A DNA stretch of 64,000 bases from Pseudomonas rhodesiae (GTDB lineage: Bacteria; Pseudomonadota; Gammaproteobacteria; Pseudomonadales; Pseudomonadaceae): assembly GCF_007858255.1 (NCBI RefSeq), contig NZ_VFEU01000024.1, positions 1 through 64,000 of the forward strand. The letters are read 5' to 3'. The translations under genes and the position numbers were made by a program. Below are positions 33,099-41,308 of this stretch, piece by piece. Positions within the stretch are counted from its first letter, which is position 1; every line of letters begins with the position of its first letter. The notes beneath the pieces are model-generated. The model saw nothing but the letters and a program-made list of their open reading frames with translations, had not been told where the DNA came from and made no database searches.

Positions 33099-34343
33099 TT
33101 AGGCGGTGGGCGGGGAAACCGGTTCTGGCACATGCATGCGATCGCGCTTGGCCAGGGTGGGGAACAGTTTGATCCACACTCCGGTCACCACCAGGGTGCC
33201 GATCCCGCCCATGACCACGGCGGGCACGGTGCCGAACCAGTGGGCGGTGATGCCGGATTCGAATTCGCCCAGCTGATTCGATGCGCCGATAAACAGGCCG
33301 TTGACGGCACTGACGCGCCCGCGCATTTCGTCCGGCGTCTCCAACTGCACGAACGAGGCGCGGATCACCATGCTGATCATGTCCGCCGCGCCCAGCACCA
33401 CCAGCACCGCCAGGGAAAACCAGAATGACGTCGAGAGGCCGAAAGCGATGGTGGCCACGCCGAATACGCCGACGGCGGTGAACATCACGCGGCCGACGTG
33501 ACGGTCCACCGAGAAACGCGCCAGCCACAACGACATCAGCAATGCCCCCACCGCCGGCGCCGAGCGCAACAGGCCCAGGCCCCAGGCGCCGGTCAGCAGG
33601 ATGTCTTTGGCGAACACCGGCAGCAACGCGGTGGCGCCGCCCAGCAGCACGGCAAACAGGTCCAGGGAGATGGCGCCGAGGATGTCCGGGCGGCTGCGGA
33701 TAAAGCGGATGCCGGCCAGCAGTGAATCCAGAGTGGCCTTGCCTTTGTTCAGCGGCGTCTGGCGGGCGGGCAGGTTGAGGGTCAGCGTGCAGGCGATCAG
33801 GTACAGCACCACGGTGGGGCCATACACCCACACGCTGCCAAACGCATAGAGCAGACCGCCCAGCGCCGGGGCGACGATGGTGGCCAGTTGCTGAGCCGAC
33901 TGCGACGACGCCACGGCGCGCGGGAACAGCGTGCTGGGCACGATGCTCGGCAGCAGCGCTTGTGTGGTGGGCAATTCAAAGGAGCGCGCGGCACCGAGCA
34001 GGAAGGCGAGGATAAAGATCATCTCGCGGGTCACGGTGCCGGTCAGGCCACCAATGGCCAGGGACAGCGCAATCAGCGCCTGCACGGTCTGGCAGATGGC
34101 CGCGACTTTACGTCGCTCATAGCGGTCGGCCACATGGCCGGTGTGCAGCATAAACAGCACGCGCGGCACGAACTCCACCAAGCCGACCAAGCCCAGGTCC
34201 AGCACGTTGCCGGTCAGTTGATAGAGGTTCCAGCCGATGGCCACGGTGAGCATCTGGAAGCCGCTGGCGGTAAAGATCCGCGCCAGCCAGAACGCGATAA
34301 AAGGGCGGTGGTGACGCAACAGCAACGCGGGTTCAGTAGGCAT
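33099..34343 (-). CDS. MFS exporter, EntS-like (MFS_3)
   Basis: A 414-residue protein with about 12 helices. FIAFWLARIFTASGFQMLTVAIGWNLYQLTG and HVADRYERRKV (loop 2-3 basic motif) agree with the EntS/MFS_3 group of siderophore and drug exporters. No siderophore gene lies nearby, so the substrate is unknown. It converges on paoC across the REPIN array. Confidence 0.87.
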   Translation of the reverse strand: MPTEPALLLRHHRPFIAFWLARIFTASGFQMLTVAIGWNLYQLTGNVLDLGLVGLVEFVPRVLFMLHTGHVADRYERRKVAAICQTVQALIALSLAIGGLTGTVTREMIFILAFLLGAARSFELPTTQALLPSIVPSTLFPRAVASSQSAQQLATIVAPALGGLLYAFGSVWVYGPTVVLYLIACTLTLNLPARQTPLNKGKATLDSLLAGIRFIRSRPDILGAISLDLFAVLLGGATALLPVFAKDILLTGAWGLGLLRSAPAVGALLMSLWLARFSVDRHVGRVMFTAVGVFGVATIAFGLSTSFWFSLAVLVVLGAADMISMVIRASFVQLETPDEMRGRVSAVNGLFIGASNQLGEFESGITAHWFGTVPAVVMGGIGTLVVTGVWIKLFPTLAKRDRMHVPEPVSPPTA

Positions 34344-34490
34344 CGGGCATTCAGATCAAGGCCGGGGGGAACCGCGAGATTAGCATCAAGCTGTAACAAA
34401 TAGTTGCGAGAACCGGGGTGAGGCAGCCTGTCACGCGTCAATCGACCACACAACTGGACGCAGAAAATGGGACTACTCTTTGAGCTGTAA

Positions 34491-34504
34491 TTGATCCAGA
34501 TCAA
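34491..34504 (+). promoter_or_regulatory. ANR/FNR box upstream of cioA
   Basis: TTGATCCAGATCAA is a perfect match to the TTGATNNNNATCAA consensus. It lies about 160 bases before the cioA start. ANR represses cioAB under low oxygen in P. aeruginosa, so a similar control is expected here. The rest of the 319-base gap (34344-34662) shows nothing else recognisable. Confidence 0.8.
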
Positions 34505-34662
34505 ATTTCTTTCAGGATTTGCTCTGGCGGGCCGCAAGGCCAGACTCCCTACGTGGTTGGTTAAAAAAAGAAACGAATTGAAATTCGCCACACTCCATAT
34601 CCGTGGGGGCAGTGGGTGCAGGCTCCCGCCAGCAGCCGGTATTACCTGACAGAGGAAGACTT

Positions 34663-36102
34663 ATGTTCGGTTTGGAGGCGCTAGATCTCGCCCGAATTCA
34701 GTTCGCGTTCACCATCTCATTCCACATCCTGTTCCCGGCGATCACCATCGGCCTGGCCAGTTACCTTGCAGTGCTGGAAGGGTTGTGGCTCAAGACCCAT
34801 AACGACACCTACCGTGACCTCTACCATTTCTGGTCGAAGATCTTTGCCGTCAACTTCGGCATGGGGGTGGTCTCGGGCTTGGTTATGGCTTACCAATTCG
34901 GCACCAACTGGAGCCGCTTTTCGGACTTCGCCGGCGCCGTTACCGGGCCGCTGCTGACGTACGAAGTGCTTACGGCCTTCTTCCTGGAAGCCGGTTTCCT
35001 CGGCGTGATGCTGTTCGGCTGGAACAAGGTGGGGCGCAAGCTGCACTTCTTCTCCACGGTCATGGTGGCGGTGGGTACGCTGATCTCCACGTTCTGGATC
35101 CTGGCTTCCAACAGCTGGATGCAGACGCCCCAGGGCTTTGAAATCATCGACGGCCGTGTGATTCCCACCGACTGGCTGGCGGTAATTTTCAACCCATCGT
35201 TCCCGTATCGCCTGATGCACATGGCCACGGCGGCCTTCGTGGCGACGGCGTTCTTCGTCGGCTCCTCGGCGGCCTGGCACTTGCTGCGCGGCAAGGACAA
35301 CCCGGCGATCCGCAAAATGCTCTCCATGGCCATGTGGATGGCATTGATCGTGGCGCCTGTCCAGGCGGTGATCGGTGACTTCCATGGTCTCAATACTCTG
35401 GAGCACCAGCCGGCGAAAATCGCCGCGATCGAAGGCCACTGGGAAAACAAAGGCAAAGAGCCTACGCCGCTGATCCTGTTCGGCTGGCCCGATATGCAGG
35501 CGGAAAAAACCAAGTACGCCGTAGAGATTCCATACCTGGGCAGCCTGATCCTGACTCACTCCCTGGATAAACAGGTGCCGGCGCTCAAGGAGTTCCCGCC
35601 TGAAGACCGGCCGAATTCGACCATTGTGTTCTGGTCGTTCCGAGTCATGGTCGGGCTGGGTTTCCTGATGATTTTTACCGGTCTGTTCAGCCTGTGGCTG
35701 CGCCGGGGCGACAAGATGTACACCTCCAGACCGTTCCTGTATCTGGCGCTGTGGATGGGCCCCTCGGGGTTGATCGCGATCCTCGCCGGCTGGTTCACCA
35801 CCGAAATCGGGCGTCAGCCGTGGGTGGTCTACGGGCTGATGCGCACGGCGGATGCGTCGTCTGGGCATAGCCTGGCGCAGATGACCATCACCCTGGTGTT
35901 GTTCGTGGTGGTGTACTTCGCGCTGTTCGGTGCGGGCCTGGGCTACATGATGCGCCTGGTGCGCAAAGGCCCCGTGACCCACGAAGGTACCGAACCGACC
36001 CACGGCGGCCCCGGCCAGAAACGCACACCGGCGCGTCCGTTGTCGGCGGCCGACGATGGCACCGACGACCACCACGACCACATCCAGCATAAGGGGAATT
36101 GA
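34663..36102 (+). CDS. cioA: Cyanide-insensitive ubiquinol oxidase subunit I
   Basis: The 479-residue protein is a bd-type quinol oxidase subunit I. It starts MFGLEALDLARIQFAFTISFHILFPAITIG (haem-ligand His in the first helix) and has the GRQPWVVYGLMRTADA segment; the quinol-binding Q-loop is short, as in cyanide-insensitive CioA. With CioB it oxidises ubiquinol and reduces oxygen to water in the inner membrane. ATG at 34663 follows an AGAGGAAG site. It is the first gene of cioAB-DUF2474. Confidence 0.95.
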   Translation: MFGLEALDLARIQFAFTISFHILFPAITIGLASYLAVLEGLWLKTHNDTYRDLYHFWSKIFAVNFGMGVVSGLVMAYQFGTNWSRFSDFAGAVTGPLLTYEVLTAFFLEAGFLGVMLFGWNKVGRKLHFFSTVMVAVGTLISTFWILASNSWMQTPQGFEIIDGRVIPTDWLAVIFNPSFPYRLMHMATAAFVATAFFVGSSAAWHLLRGKDNPAIRKMLSMAMWMALIVAPVQAVIGDFHGLNTLEHQPAKIAAIEGHWENKGKEPTPLILFGWPDMQAEKTKYAVEIPYLGSLILTHSLDKQVPALKEFPPEDRPNSTIVFWSFRVMVGLGFLMIFTGLFSLWLRRGDKMYTSRPFLYLALWMGPSGLIAILAGWFTTEIGRQPWVVYGLMRTADASSGHSLAQMTITLVLFVVVYFALFGAGLGYMMRLVRKGPVTHEGTEPTHGGPGQKRTPARPLSAADDGTDDHHDHIQHKGN

Positions 36103-36103
36103 G

Positions 36104-37111
36104 ATGGGTATTGATCTTCCGCTGATCTGGGCCGTGATCATCATCTTCGGCATCATGATGTACGTGGTGATGGACGGCTTCGACCTGGGTATCGGCATCC
36201 TCTTTCCGTTTATTCCCGGCAAGGTCGACCGCGACGTGATGATGAACACCGTCGCGCCGGTCTGGGACGGCAACGAAACTTGGCTGGTGCTGGGCGGCGC
36301 GGCGTTGTTCGGCGCGTTTCCGCTGGCGTATTCGGTGGTGCTGTCGGCGCTGTACCTGCCGCTGATCCTGATGCTGGTGGGGCTGATCTTCCGTGGCGTG
36401 GCCTTTGAGTTCCGCTTCAAGGCAAAAGACGCCAAGCGCCACCTGTGGGACAAGGCCTTTATCGGCGGTTCGCTGGCGGCGACGTTCTTCCAGGGCGTGG
36501 CGCTGGGGGCATTTATCGACGGCATTCCGGTGGTCAATCGCCAGTTCGCCGGCGGTTCGCTGGACTGGCTCACGCCGTTCACCGTGTTCTGCGGCGTGGC
36601 GCTGATCGTCGCCTATGCGTTGCTCGGCTGCACCTGGCTGATCATGAAGACCGAAGGCAAGTTGCAGGAACAGATGCACAACCTGGCGCGGCCGCTGGCG
36701 TTCGTGGTGCTGGCAGTGATCGGCATCGTCAGCCTGTGGACCCCGCTATCGCACCCGGAAATCGCCTCGCGCTGGTTCACCCTGCCAAATCTGTTCTGGT
36801 TCCTGCCGGTGCCGCTGCTGGTGCTGGTGACCATGTACGGGCTGATCCGCGCGGTGGCTCGCAATGCGCACTACACGCCGTTCCTGCTGACGTTGGTGCT
36901 GATTTTCCTCGGCTATAGCGGCTTGGGGATCAGCCTGTGGCCGAACATCGTGCCGCCGTCCGTATCGATCTGGGACGCCGCCGCGCCGCCGCAGAGCCAA
37001 GGCTTCATGCTGGTGGGCACCTTGTTCATCATCCCGTTCATCCTGGGTTACACCTTCTGGAGCTACTACGTGTTCCGCGGCAAGGTCACCCACGAAGACG
37101 GTTATCACTAG
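36104..37111 (+). CDS. cioB: Cyanide-insensitive ubiquinol oxidase subunit II
   Basis: A 335-residue subunit II with about eight helices. MYVVMDGFDLGIGILFPFI and APVWDGNETWLVLGGAALFGAFP are conserved in CydB/CioB. It begins two bases after the cioA stop, so the two are translated together. Confidence 0.95.
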   Translation: MGIDLPLIWAVIIIFGIMMYVVMDGFDLGIGILFPFIPGKVDRDVMMNTVAPVWDGNETWLVLGGAALFGAFPLAYSVVLSALYLPLILMLVGLIFRGVAFEFRFKAKDAKRHLWDKAFIGGSLAATFFQGVALGAFIDGIPVVNRQFAGGSLDWLTPFTVFCGVALIVAYALLGCTWLIMKTEGKLQEQMHNLARPLAFVVLAVIGIVSLWTPLSHPEIASRWFTLPNLFWFLPVPLLVLVTMYGLIRAVARNAHYTPFLLTLVLIFLGYSGLGISLWPNIVPPSVSIWDAAAPPQSQGFMLVGTLFIIPFILGYTFWSYYVFRGKVTHEDGYH

Positions 37112-37123
37112 GAGGGGCGTGAC

Positions 37124-37291
37124 ATGTCCGGCAAACCTTCGTTGCACGAGATCGAACAGGCTGAAAAGCAGCCGCTGTGGCGGCGCCTGGGGTGGTTAGC
37201 AATGATCTGGACCGGCAGTGTGCTGGTGCTGTTTGTTGTCGCCAGCCTGATGCGCATGTTTATGAATGCTGCCGGCCTGACCACTCACTGA
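37124..37291 (+). CDS. DUF2474 small membrane protein of the cio operon
   Basis: A 55-residue protein (MSGKPSLHEIEQAEKQPLW...) with a cytoplasmic N-terminus and a single membrane helix (LAMIWTGSVLVLFVVASLMRMF). It has an AGGAGG site and lies 12 bases after cioB. By place and size it is the DUF2474 protein of cio operons, probably an accessory subunit like CydX in cytochrome bd. It is followed by a terminator. Confidence 0.85.
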   Translation: MSGKPSLHEIEQAEKQPLWRRLGWLAMIWTGSVLVLFVVASLMRMFMNAAGLTTH

Positions 37292-37325
37292 CATCCCATC
37301 CCGTTGCCTTGCGGCACGGTTTTTT

Positions 37326-37365
37326 GACCCTGCTCCTACATCTTGTAGGGGCGGGGTCTTTTTTT
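37326..37365. terminator. Bidirectional rho-independent terminator
   Basis: GACCCTGCTCCTACA pairs with TGTAGGGGCGGGGTC around a TCT loop (37326-37358), followed by seven or more T residues. It ends the cio operon and overlaps the 3' end of the convergent rlmG. Confidence 0.88.
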
Positions 37366-38488
37366 ATTTGCGCGCTTTGAGAATCACGAACTTGGGCGTG
37401 GCTGCCACTTGCTCGACGCCGCGGAACAACCGCGCCAGTTTGCTGTGATAACCCAAGTGACGGTTGCCGACGATATACAGCGCACCGCCCACCACCAAGG
37501 CCTCGCGGGCCTGCTGGAACATGCGCCAGGCGAGGAAGTCGCCCACCACCTGCTGCTGGTGGAACGGCGGATTGCACAGCACCACGTCCAGGGACTGCGG
37601 CTCTTGGCCGGCCAGGCCATCTGCGGCGCGCACGCTCACGTCACGTTCACCCAGCGCGGCCTGCCAGTTTTCACGGGCCGATTGCACGGCCATGTAGGAC
37701 TCGTCCACCAGGGTGTAGTGGGCGTCGGGGTTGTGCAGTGCGCTGGCAATCGCCAATACGCCGTTGCCGCAGCCGAGGTCGGCAACGCGGGCGTTACCCA
37801 GGCCGGTGGGCAAGTGCGGCAGGAAGGCGCGGGTGCCGATGTCCAGGCCTTCACGGCAGAACACATTGGCGTGGTTCAGCAGCTCGATGGCGGGTGTATC
37901 CAGGCGGTAGCGGGTCGGGTAGGGCGAGACGGCGGCGGGGCGCTCGGCAACGGTGGCGATCAACAGGCGAGCTTTCTTCACCGCCAGTGAGGCGTGCATC
38001 GGCCCGATGTAACGCTCCAGCAGGTCACCGGCCGCGCGCGGCAGGTGTTTGACCATCGCCCCGGCGATCACTTCGGCGCCCGGGGCCAGTTGACCTTGCA
38101 GGCGGATCAACTGTTCTTCGAGCAGCGCCAGGGTTTTCGGCACGCGGATCAGCACGCGGTCGAACGGCCCGGTGGGGGTTTCGCTGGCGGGAATGAACGG
38201 CACTGCATCGAACGCCTTGGCGTTGCGCACCAGGTTTTTTTCCAGGCCCTGGGCCGCCAGAAACGAGTCGCCGCTGGAAATCACCTGCACCTGGCCTTGC
38301 AGACTGGCCGCCAAAGCGCCAAAGCTGTCATTGAGCACCAACACGCGGGTGTCGACGCGCGGCTGCTGGGCGGCCAAGTGGTTGAGCAGGTATTCGTCGG
38401 CGGCGTCGAAGGCTTGCAGCGGGTCGTTGTGCTGCTCGGGTTGGCGGATCAGATCGAGCTGAGCGAAGGGGCTGTCGAGCAGGGGCAT
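37364..38488 (-). CDS. rlmG: 23S rRNA (guanine-1835-N2)-methyltransferase
   Basis: A 374-residue protein of the RsmC/RlmG type: an N-terminal degenerate methyltransferase-like half and a C-terminal SAM-dependent domain (VADLGCGNGVLAIASAL, then LDVVLCNPPFHQQQ, the NPPF catalytic motif). Length and motif order favour RlmG over RsmC. ATG at 38488; the frame open upstream to 38560 is not used. Confidence 0.85.
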   Translation of the reverse strand: MPLLDSPFAQLDLIRQPEQHNDPLQAFDAADEYLLNHLAAQQPRVDTRVLVLNDSFGALAASLQGQVQVISSGDSFLAAQGLEKNLVRNAKAFDAVPFIPASETPTGPFDRVLIRVPKTLALLEEQLIRLQGQLAPGAEVIAGAMVKHLPRAAGDLLERYIGPMHASLAVKKARLLIATVAERPAAVSPYPTRYRLDTPAIELLNHANVFCREGLDIGTRAFLPHLPTGLGNARVADLGCGNGVLAIASALHNPDAHYTLVDESYMAVQSARENWQAALGERDVSVRAADGLAGQEPQSLDVVLCNPPFHQQQVVGDFLAWRMFQQAREALVVGGALYIVGNRHLGYHSKLARLFRGVEQVAATPKFVILKARK

Positions 38489-38612
38489 GGGGGGAGAAAA
38501 CTCTGGGTAATCGAACCATTGGGGTGAACGGCGACACGACGGCGCGCGCCGCGTCATCACCCGGAACTGGTCGTAAATGTTACGGTTTTTTCATGCGGAT
38601 TACATGCGATGT

Positions 38613-39323
38613 TTAAAGAAACCCAGCCTTTGCGGCCACCATCACGGCCGCGATTTTATTGTTGACCCCCAGTTTTCGCATCGAGCTGCAATTGTGAAAG
38701 CCGACTGTGCGTTCGGACAAACACAGGATCTGCGCAATCTCCGCGGCGGTCTTGCCCAGTGCAGACCAACGTAATACTTCGATCTCGCGGGGCGTCAGCT
38801 TGTTGCAGGGCTTCGCGGCTGGCCCATCGGCGTACTTATGCGCCACCACGGTATGCATTGCATGACACAGCCAGAGCGCATTGCCGGCTTTTTCATACAG
38901 CTCCTCCGGTGTGATCTCACCTCTGCCACGACTTAAAGTCAGCATGCTGAAGACGCCCTGAGGCCCATGCAGTGGTTGAGTCCAGCCCAGATGAACGCCA
39001 TAGGAGGTAGCCAGTTCCCACAAGTGAGGCGCGCTGTGAAACGCGGTTTCTTTCCAGACAAAGGGCAGGACAGAGCGTTGACAGTGAGACATGACAGGAT
39101 CGGTGTCGGAGAAATGCGCTTCCCGGTATAGCGCGTTCCATTCGTTTGGATAGTTGTTTTTCTCAAAGGCGATAGCTTGATTGGTTTGACTTTGTGCACT
39201 CATCTTGAAAGAGCAGAATTGGAAGCCGAGTGAATATGTTTCATTGATAACCATTTCGAATACGCTGGTGATCTCGTTCTCTTCTTCCAGTTTGGGGAGC
39301 TGTGTATTGCGCCAGTTGACCAT
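38613..39323 (-). CDS. LuxR-type quorum-sensing regulator (solo)
   Basis: A 236-residue protein with an N-terminal autoinducer-binding domain and a C-terminal LuxR helix-turn-helix. The ligand pocket shows NEWNALYREAHFSDTDPVMSHC...LPFVWKE, keeping the Trp, Tyr, Asp-Pro and Trp positions of acyl-homoserine-lactone receptors and closely like LasR. The DNA-binding part is KLTPREIEVLRWSALGKTAAEIAQIL. ATG at 39323 has GGAGAG upstream (frame open to 39401). No luxI lies in the window, so it is an orphan in this context. Upstream DNA is strongly AT-rich. Confidence 0.88.
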   Translation of the reverse strand: MVNWRNTQLPKLEEENEITSVFEMVINETYSLGFQFCSFKMSAQSQTNQAIAFEKNNYPNEWNALYREAHFSDTDPVMSHCQRSVLPFVWKETAFHSAPHLWELATSYGVHLGWTQPLHGPQGVFSMLTLSRGRGEITPEELYEKAGNALWLCHAMHTVVAHKYADGPAAKPCNKLTPREIEVLRWSALGKTAAEIAQILCLSERTVGFHNCSSMRKLGVNNKIAAVMVAAKAGFL

Positions 39324-39782
39324 CGATAACTCTCCATGGATGTATGTGTGACTTGGGTACGTCCTGAATCCCAACGCTGCACGGAAAAGAGTGTAGGACA
39401 CGGGCTACTTAGTTGTGTGAAAAAATCAGTATGTTAGGTAGCTATTTAAGGGGTTGGACTTATACAAGATTCGGAATTCTGTGTAATTAATTTTGCCTTG
39501 CTTAAGGACTCCCCATCGGATTTAAGGGGGTTGCTCGTAATATCAAATTGATATCTTTTGGTTGGATGATAGGGAATGGTTTTAGTTTGGGAGTGGGTTA
39601 ATAGCTAAATAGTTAGTGCGTGTTGATGCAGGCTTGTGGCGCAAATAACCTTAAATAGTTAGTGGTCTTTTACAGCGTTAGATCGTTACTCGATCGCACA
39701 TTGAGTCGGGAGATATCAATCATCGGTGTTAGCCGGCGCCGCTTTGAGGGACACTAGCGCCTTCTGCAGAACGGAGTTCCCC
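39324..39782. other. AT-rich intergenic region between luxR solo and fpr
   Basis: This 459-base gap must hold two divergent promoters. It contains a 13-base direct repeat TAAATAGTTAGTG at 39606-39618 and 39652-39664, and an inverted counterpart AGCTATTTAAGG around 39440-39450. These may be regulator-binding sites. No gene is supported. Confidence 0.45.
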
Positions 39783-40559
39783 ATGACGGCCAGTGCTGAA
39801 AAATACACCTGTCAGACCTTGCTCGATGTGCAATCGCTGACCCCCAGCCTGTTCACCCTACGTACCACCCGTGACCCCGGCTTTCGTTTTACCGCCGGCC
39901 AGTTTGTGCGCCTGGGCGTCACCAAAGCCGATGGCAGCACGGTCTGGCGTGCGTATTCGGTGGTGTCGGCGCCCTTCGATGAATATTTGGATTTTTTCTC
40001 GATTGTCGTCCCCGGCGGGGAGTTCACCAGTGAACTGAGCCGCCTGCGTGTCGGCGATACGTTGATGGTGGAGCGCCAGGCCACGGGTTACTTGACGTTG
40101 AACCGCTTCGTCGATGGCCGTGACCTATGGCTGCTGGGCACGGGCACCGGGGTGGCGCCGTTTCTGTCGATCCTGCAGGACTTCGAAGCCTGGGAGAAAT
40201 TCGAGCGCATCATCCTGGTGTACAGCGCCCGCGAAGCCAAGGAACTGGCCTATCAGGCGTTGATTAAGGAGCTAGGCGAGCGCGAGTACCTGGCCGAGTA
40301 CGCGCATAAACTTACCTACTTGCCCATCGTCACCCGCGAGCAGCACCCTGGCGCGCTGAATGGGCGTATCACCACGCTGATCGAAAACGGCGAGCTGGAG
40401 CGCGCGGCCGGCGTAGAGTTGAGCCCCGAACACTCGCGCGTGTTGATTTGCGGTAACCCGCAAATGGTCGATGACACCCGTCAGTTGCTGAAAAAACGCG
40501 ACATGAATCTGTCGCTATCGCGGCGCCCTGGCCAGGTGGCGGTGGAAAACTACTGGTAA
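39783..40559 (+). CDS. fpr: Ferredoxin--NADP(+) reductase
   Basis: A 258-residue flavoenzyme: FAD-binding VWRAYSVVSAPFDEYLDF (RxYS motif), NADP-binding GTGTGVAPFLSILQDFE and the C-terminal VAVENYW aromatic end typical of bacterial Fpr. It transfers electrons between NADPH and ferredoxin or flavodoxin, feeding oxidative-stress and iron-release reactions in Pseudomonas. ATG at 39783 follows GGAG. Confidence 0.95.
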   Translation: MTASAEKYTCQTLLDVQSLTPSLFTLRTTRDPGFRFTAGQFVRLGVTKADGSTVWRAYSVVSAPFDEYLDFFSIVVPGGEFTSELSRLRVGDTLMVERQATGYLTLNRFVDGRDLWLLGTGTGVAPFLSILQDFEAWEKFERIILVYSAREAKELAYQALIKELGEREYLAEYAHKLTYLPIVTREQHPGALNGRITTLIENGELERAAGVELSPEHSRVLICGNPQMVDDTRQLLKKRDMNLSLSRRPGQVAVENYW

Positions 40560-40561
40560 AC

Positions 40562-40589
40562 AAAAGGCGCCTGCTGGAGGCGCCTTTTT
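40562..40589. terminator. Bidirectional terminator between fpr and mscL
   Basis: AAAGGCGCC pairs with GGCGCCTTT around TGCTGGA; A and T runs on both sides let it serve both convergent genes. Confidence 0.9.
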
Positions 40590-40604
40590 CCAAACTGCTG
40601 CGGT

Positions 40605-41021
40605 TTAAAGCGGTTTGTCGTGCTGTGCCTTGAGCAGATCGCGGATCTCGCCCAGCAACACTTCTTCCTTGGTCGGCGTCGGCGGCAGGGTCGGCGCCTT
40701 GGCCTCTTCGCGCTTGAGACGATTGATCACCTTCACGCCCATAAAGATCGCAAACGCTACGATCAGGAAGTCGACCACGCTCTGGATGAACTTGCCGTAG
40801 GCCAGCACCACGGCCGGTGCATCGCCTTGGGCTGCCTTGAGGGTGATCGCCAGATCACCGAAGTCCACCCCGCCGATCAACAGACCGAGAGGGGGCATCA
40901 CCACGTCGCCTACAAACGAGGAAACAATTTTGCCGAAGGCGGCGCCGATGATGATACCGACGGCCATGTCGACCACATTACCTTTGACCGCGAAGGCCTT
41001 GAACTCACTGATCACGCCCAT
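40605..41021 (-). CDS. mscL: Large-conductance mechanosensitive channel
   Basis: A 138-residue channel protein: MGVISEFKAFAVKGNVVDMAVGIIIGAAFGKIVSSFVGDVVMPPLGLLIGG (pore-lining first helix with the conserved Gly/Ala pattern), a periplasmic loop, a second helix (FLIVAFAIFMGVKVINRL) and a C-terminal helical bundle ending LLGEIRDLLKAQ. It opens under membrane tension on osmotic downshift. Confidence 0.97.
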   Translation of the reverse strand: MGVISEFKAFAVKGNVVDMAVGIIIGAAFGKIVSSFVGDVVMPPLGLLIGGVDFGDLAITLKAAQGDAPAVVLAYGKFIQSVVDFLIVAFAIFMGVKVINRLKREEAKAPTLPPTPTKEEVLLGEIRDLLKAQHDKPL

Positions 41022-41308
41022 AGGTTATTCCTTGTTACAGATGAGAAGGGTGGGGCTCAGTGTAAGTCAGTCGTTGCGGGCTTGCGCGAAACAACTCTTA
41101 ACACTGTTGGTTTTTATCGACACATTAAAACGCAAATAGTTTGCAAAGTGCCATCAATCGCGCGCGAAATACCCGGCATTTCAGTGGCTTACCACATTAT
41201 TTTATTAATCGGGCTGTTACGGCTTTTCTATTTATCTTCTGACTCTTGGGTCACTAGCCTCTGGCAAGCACAACTGAATGTGCATCAAAAAAACCAGAGG
41301 AAACCTTG

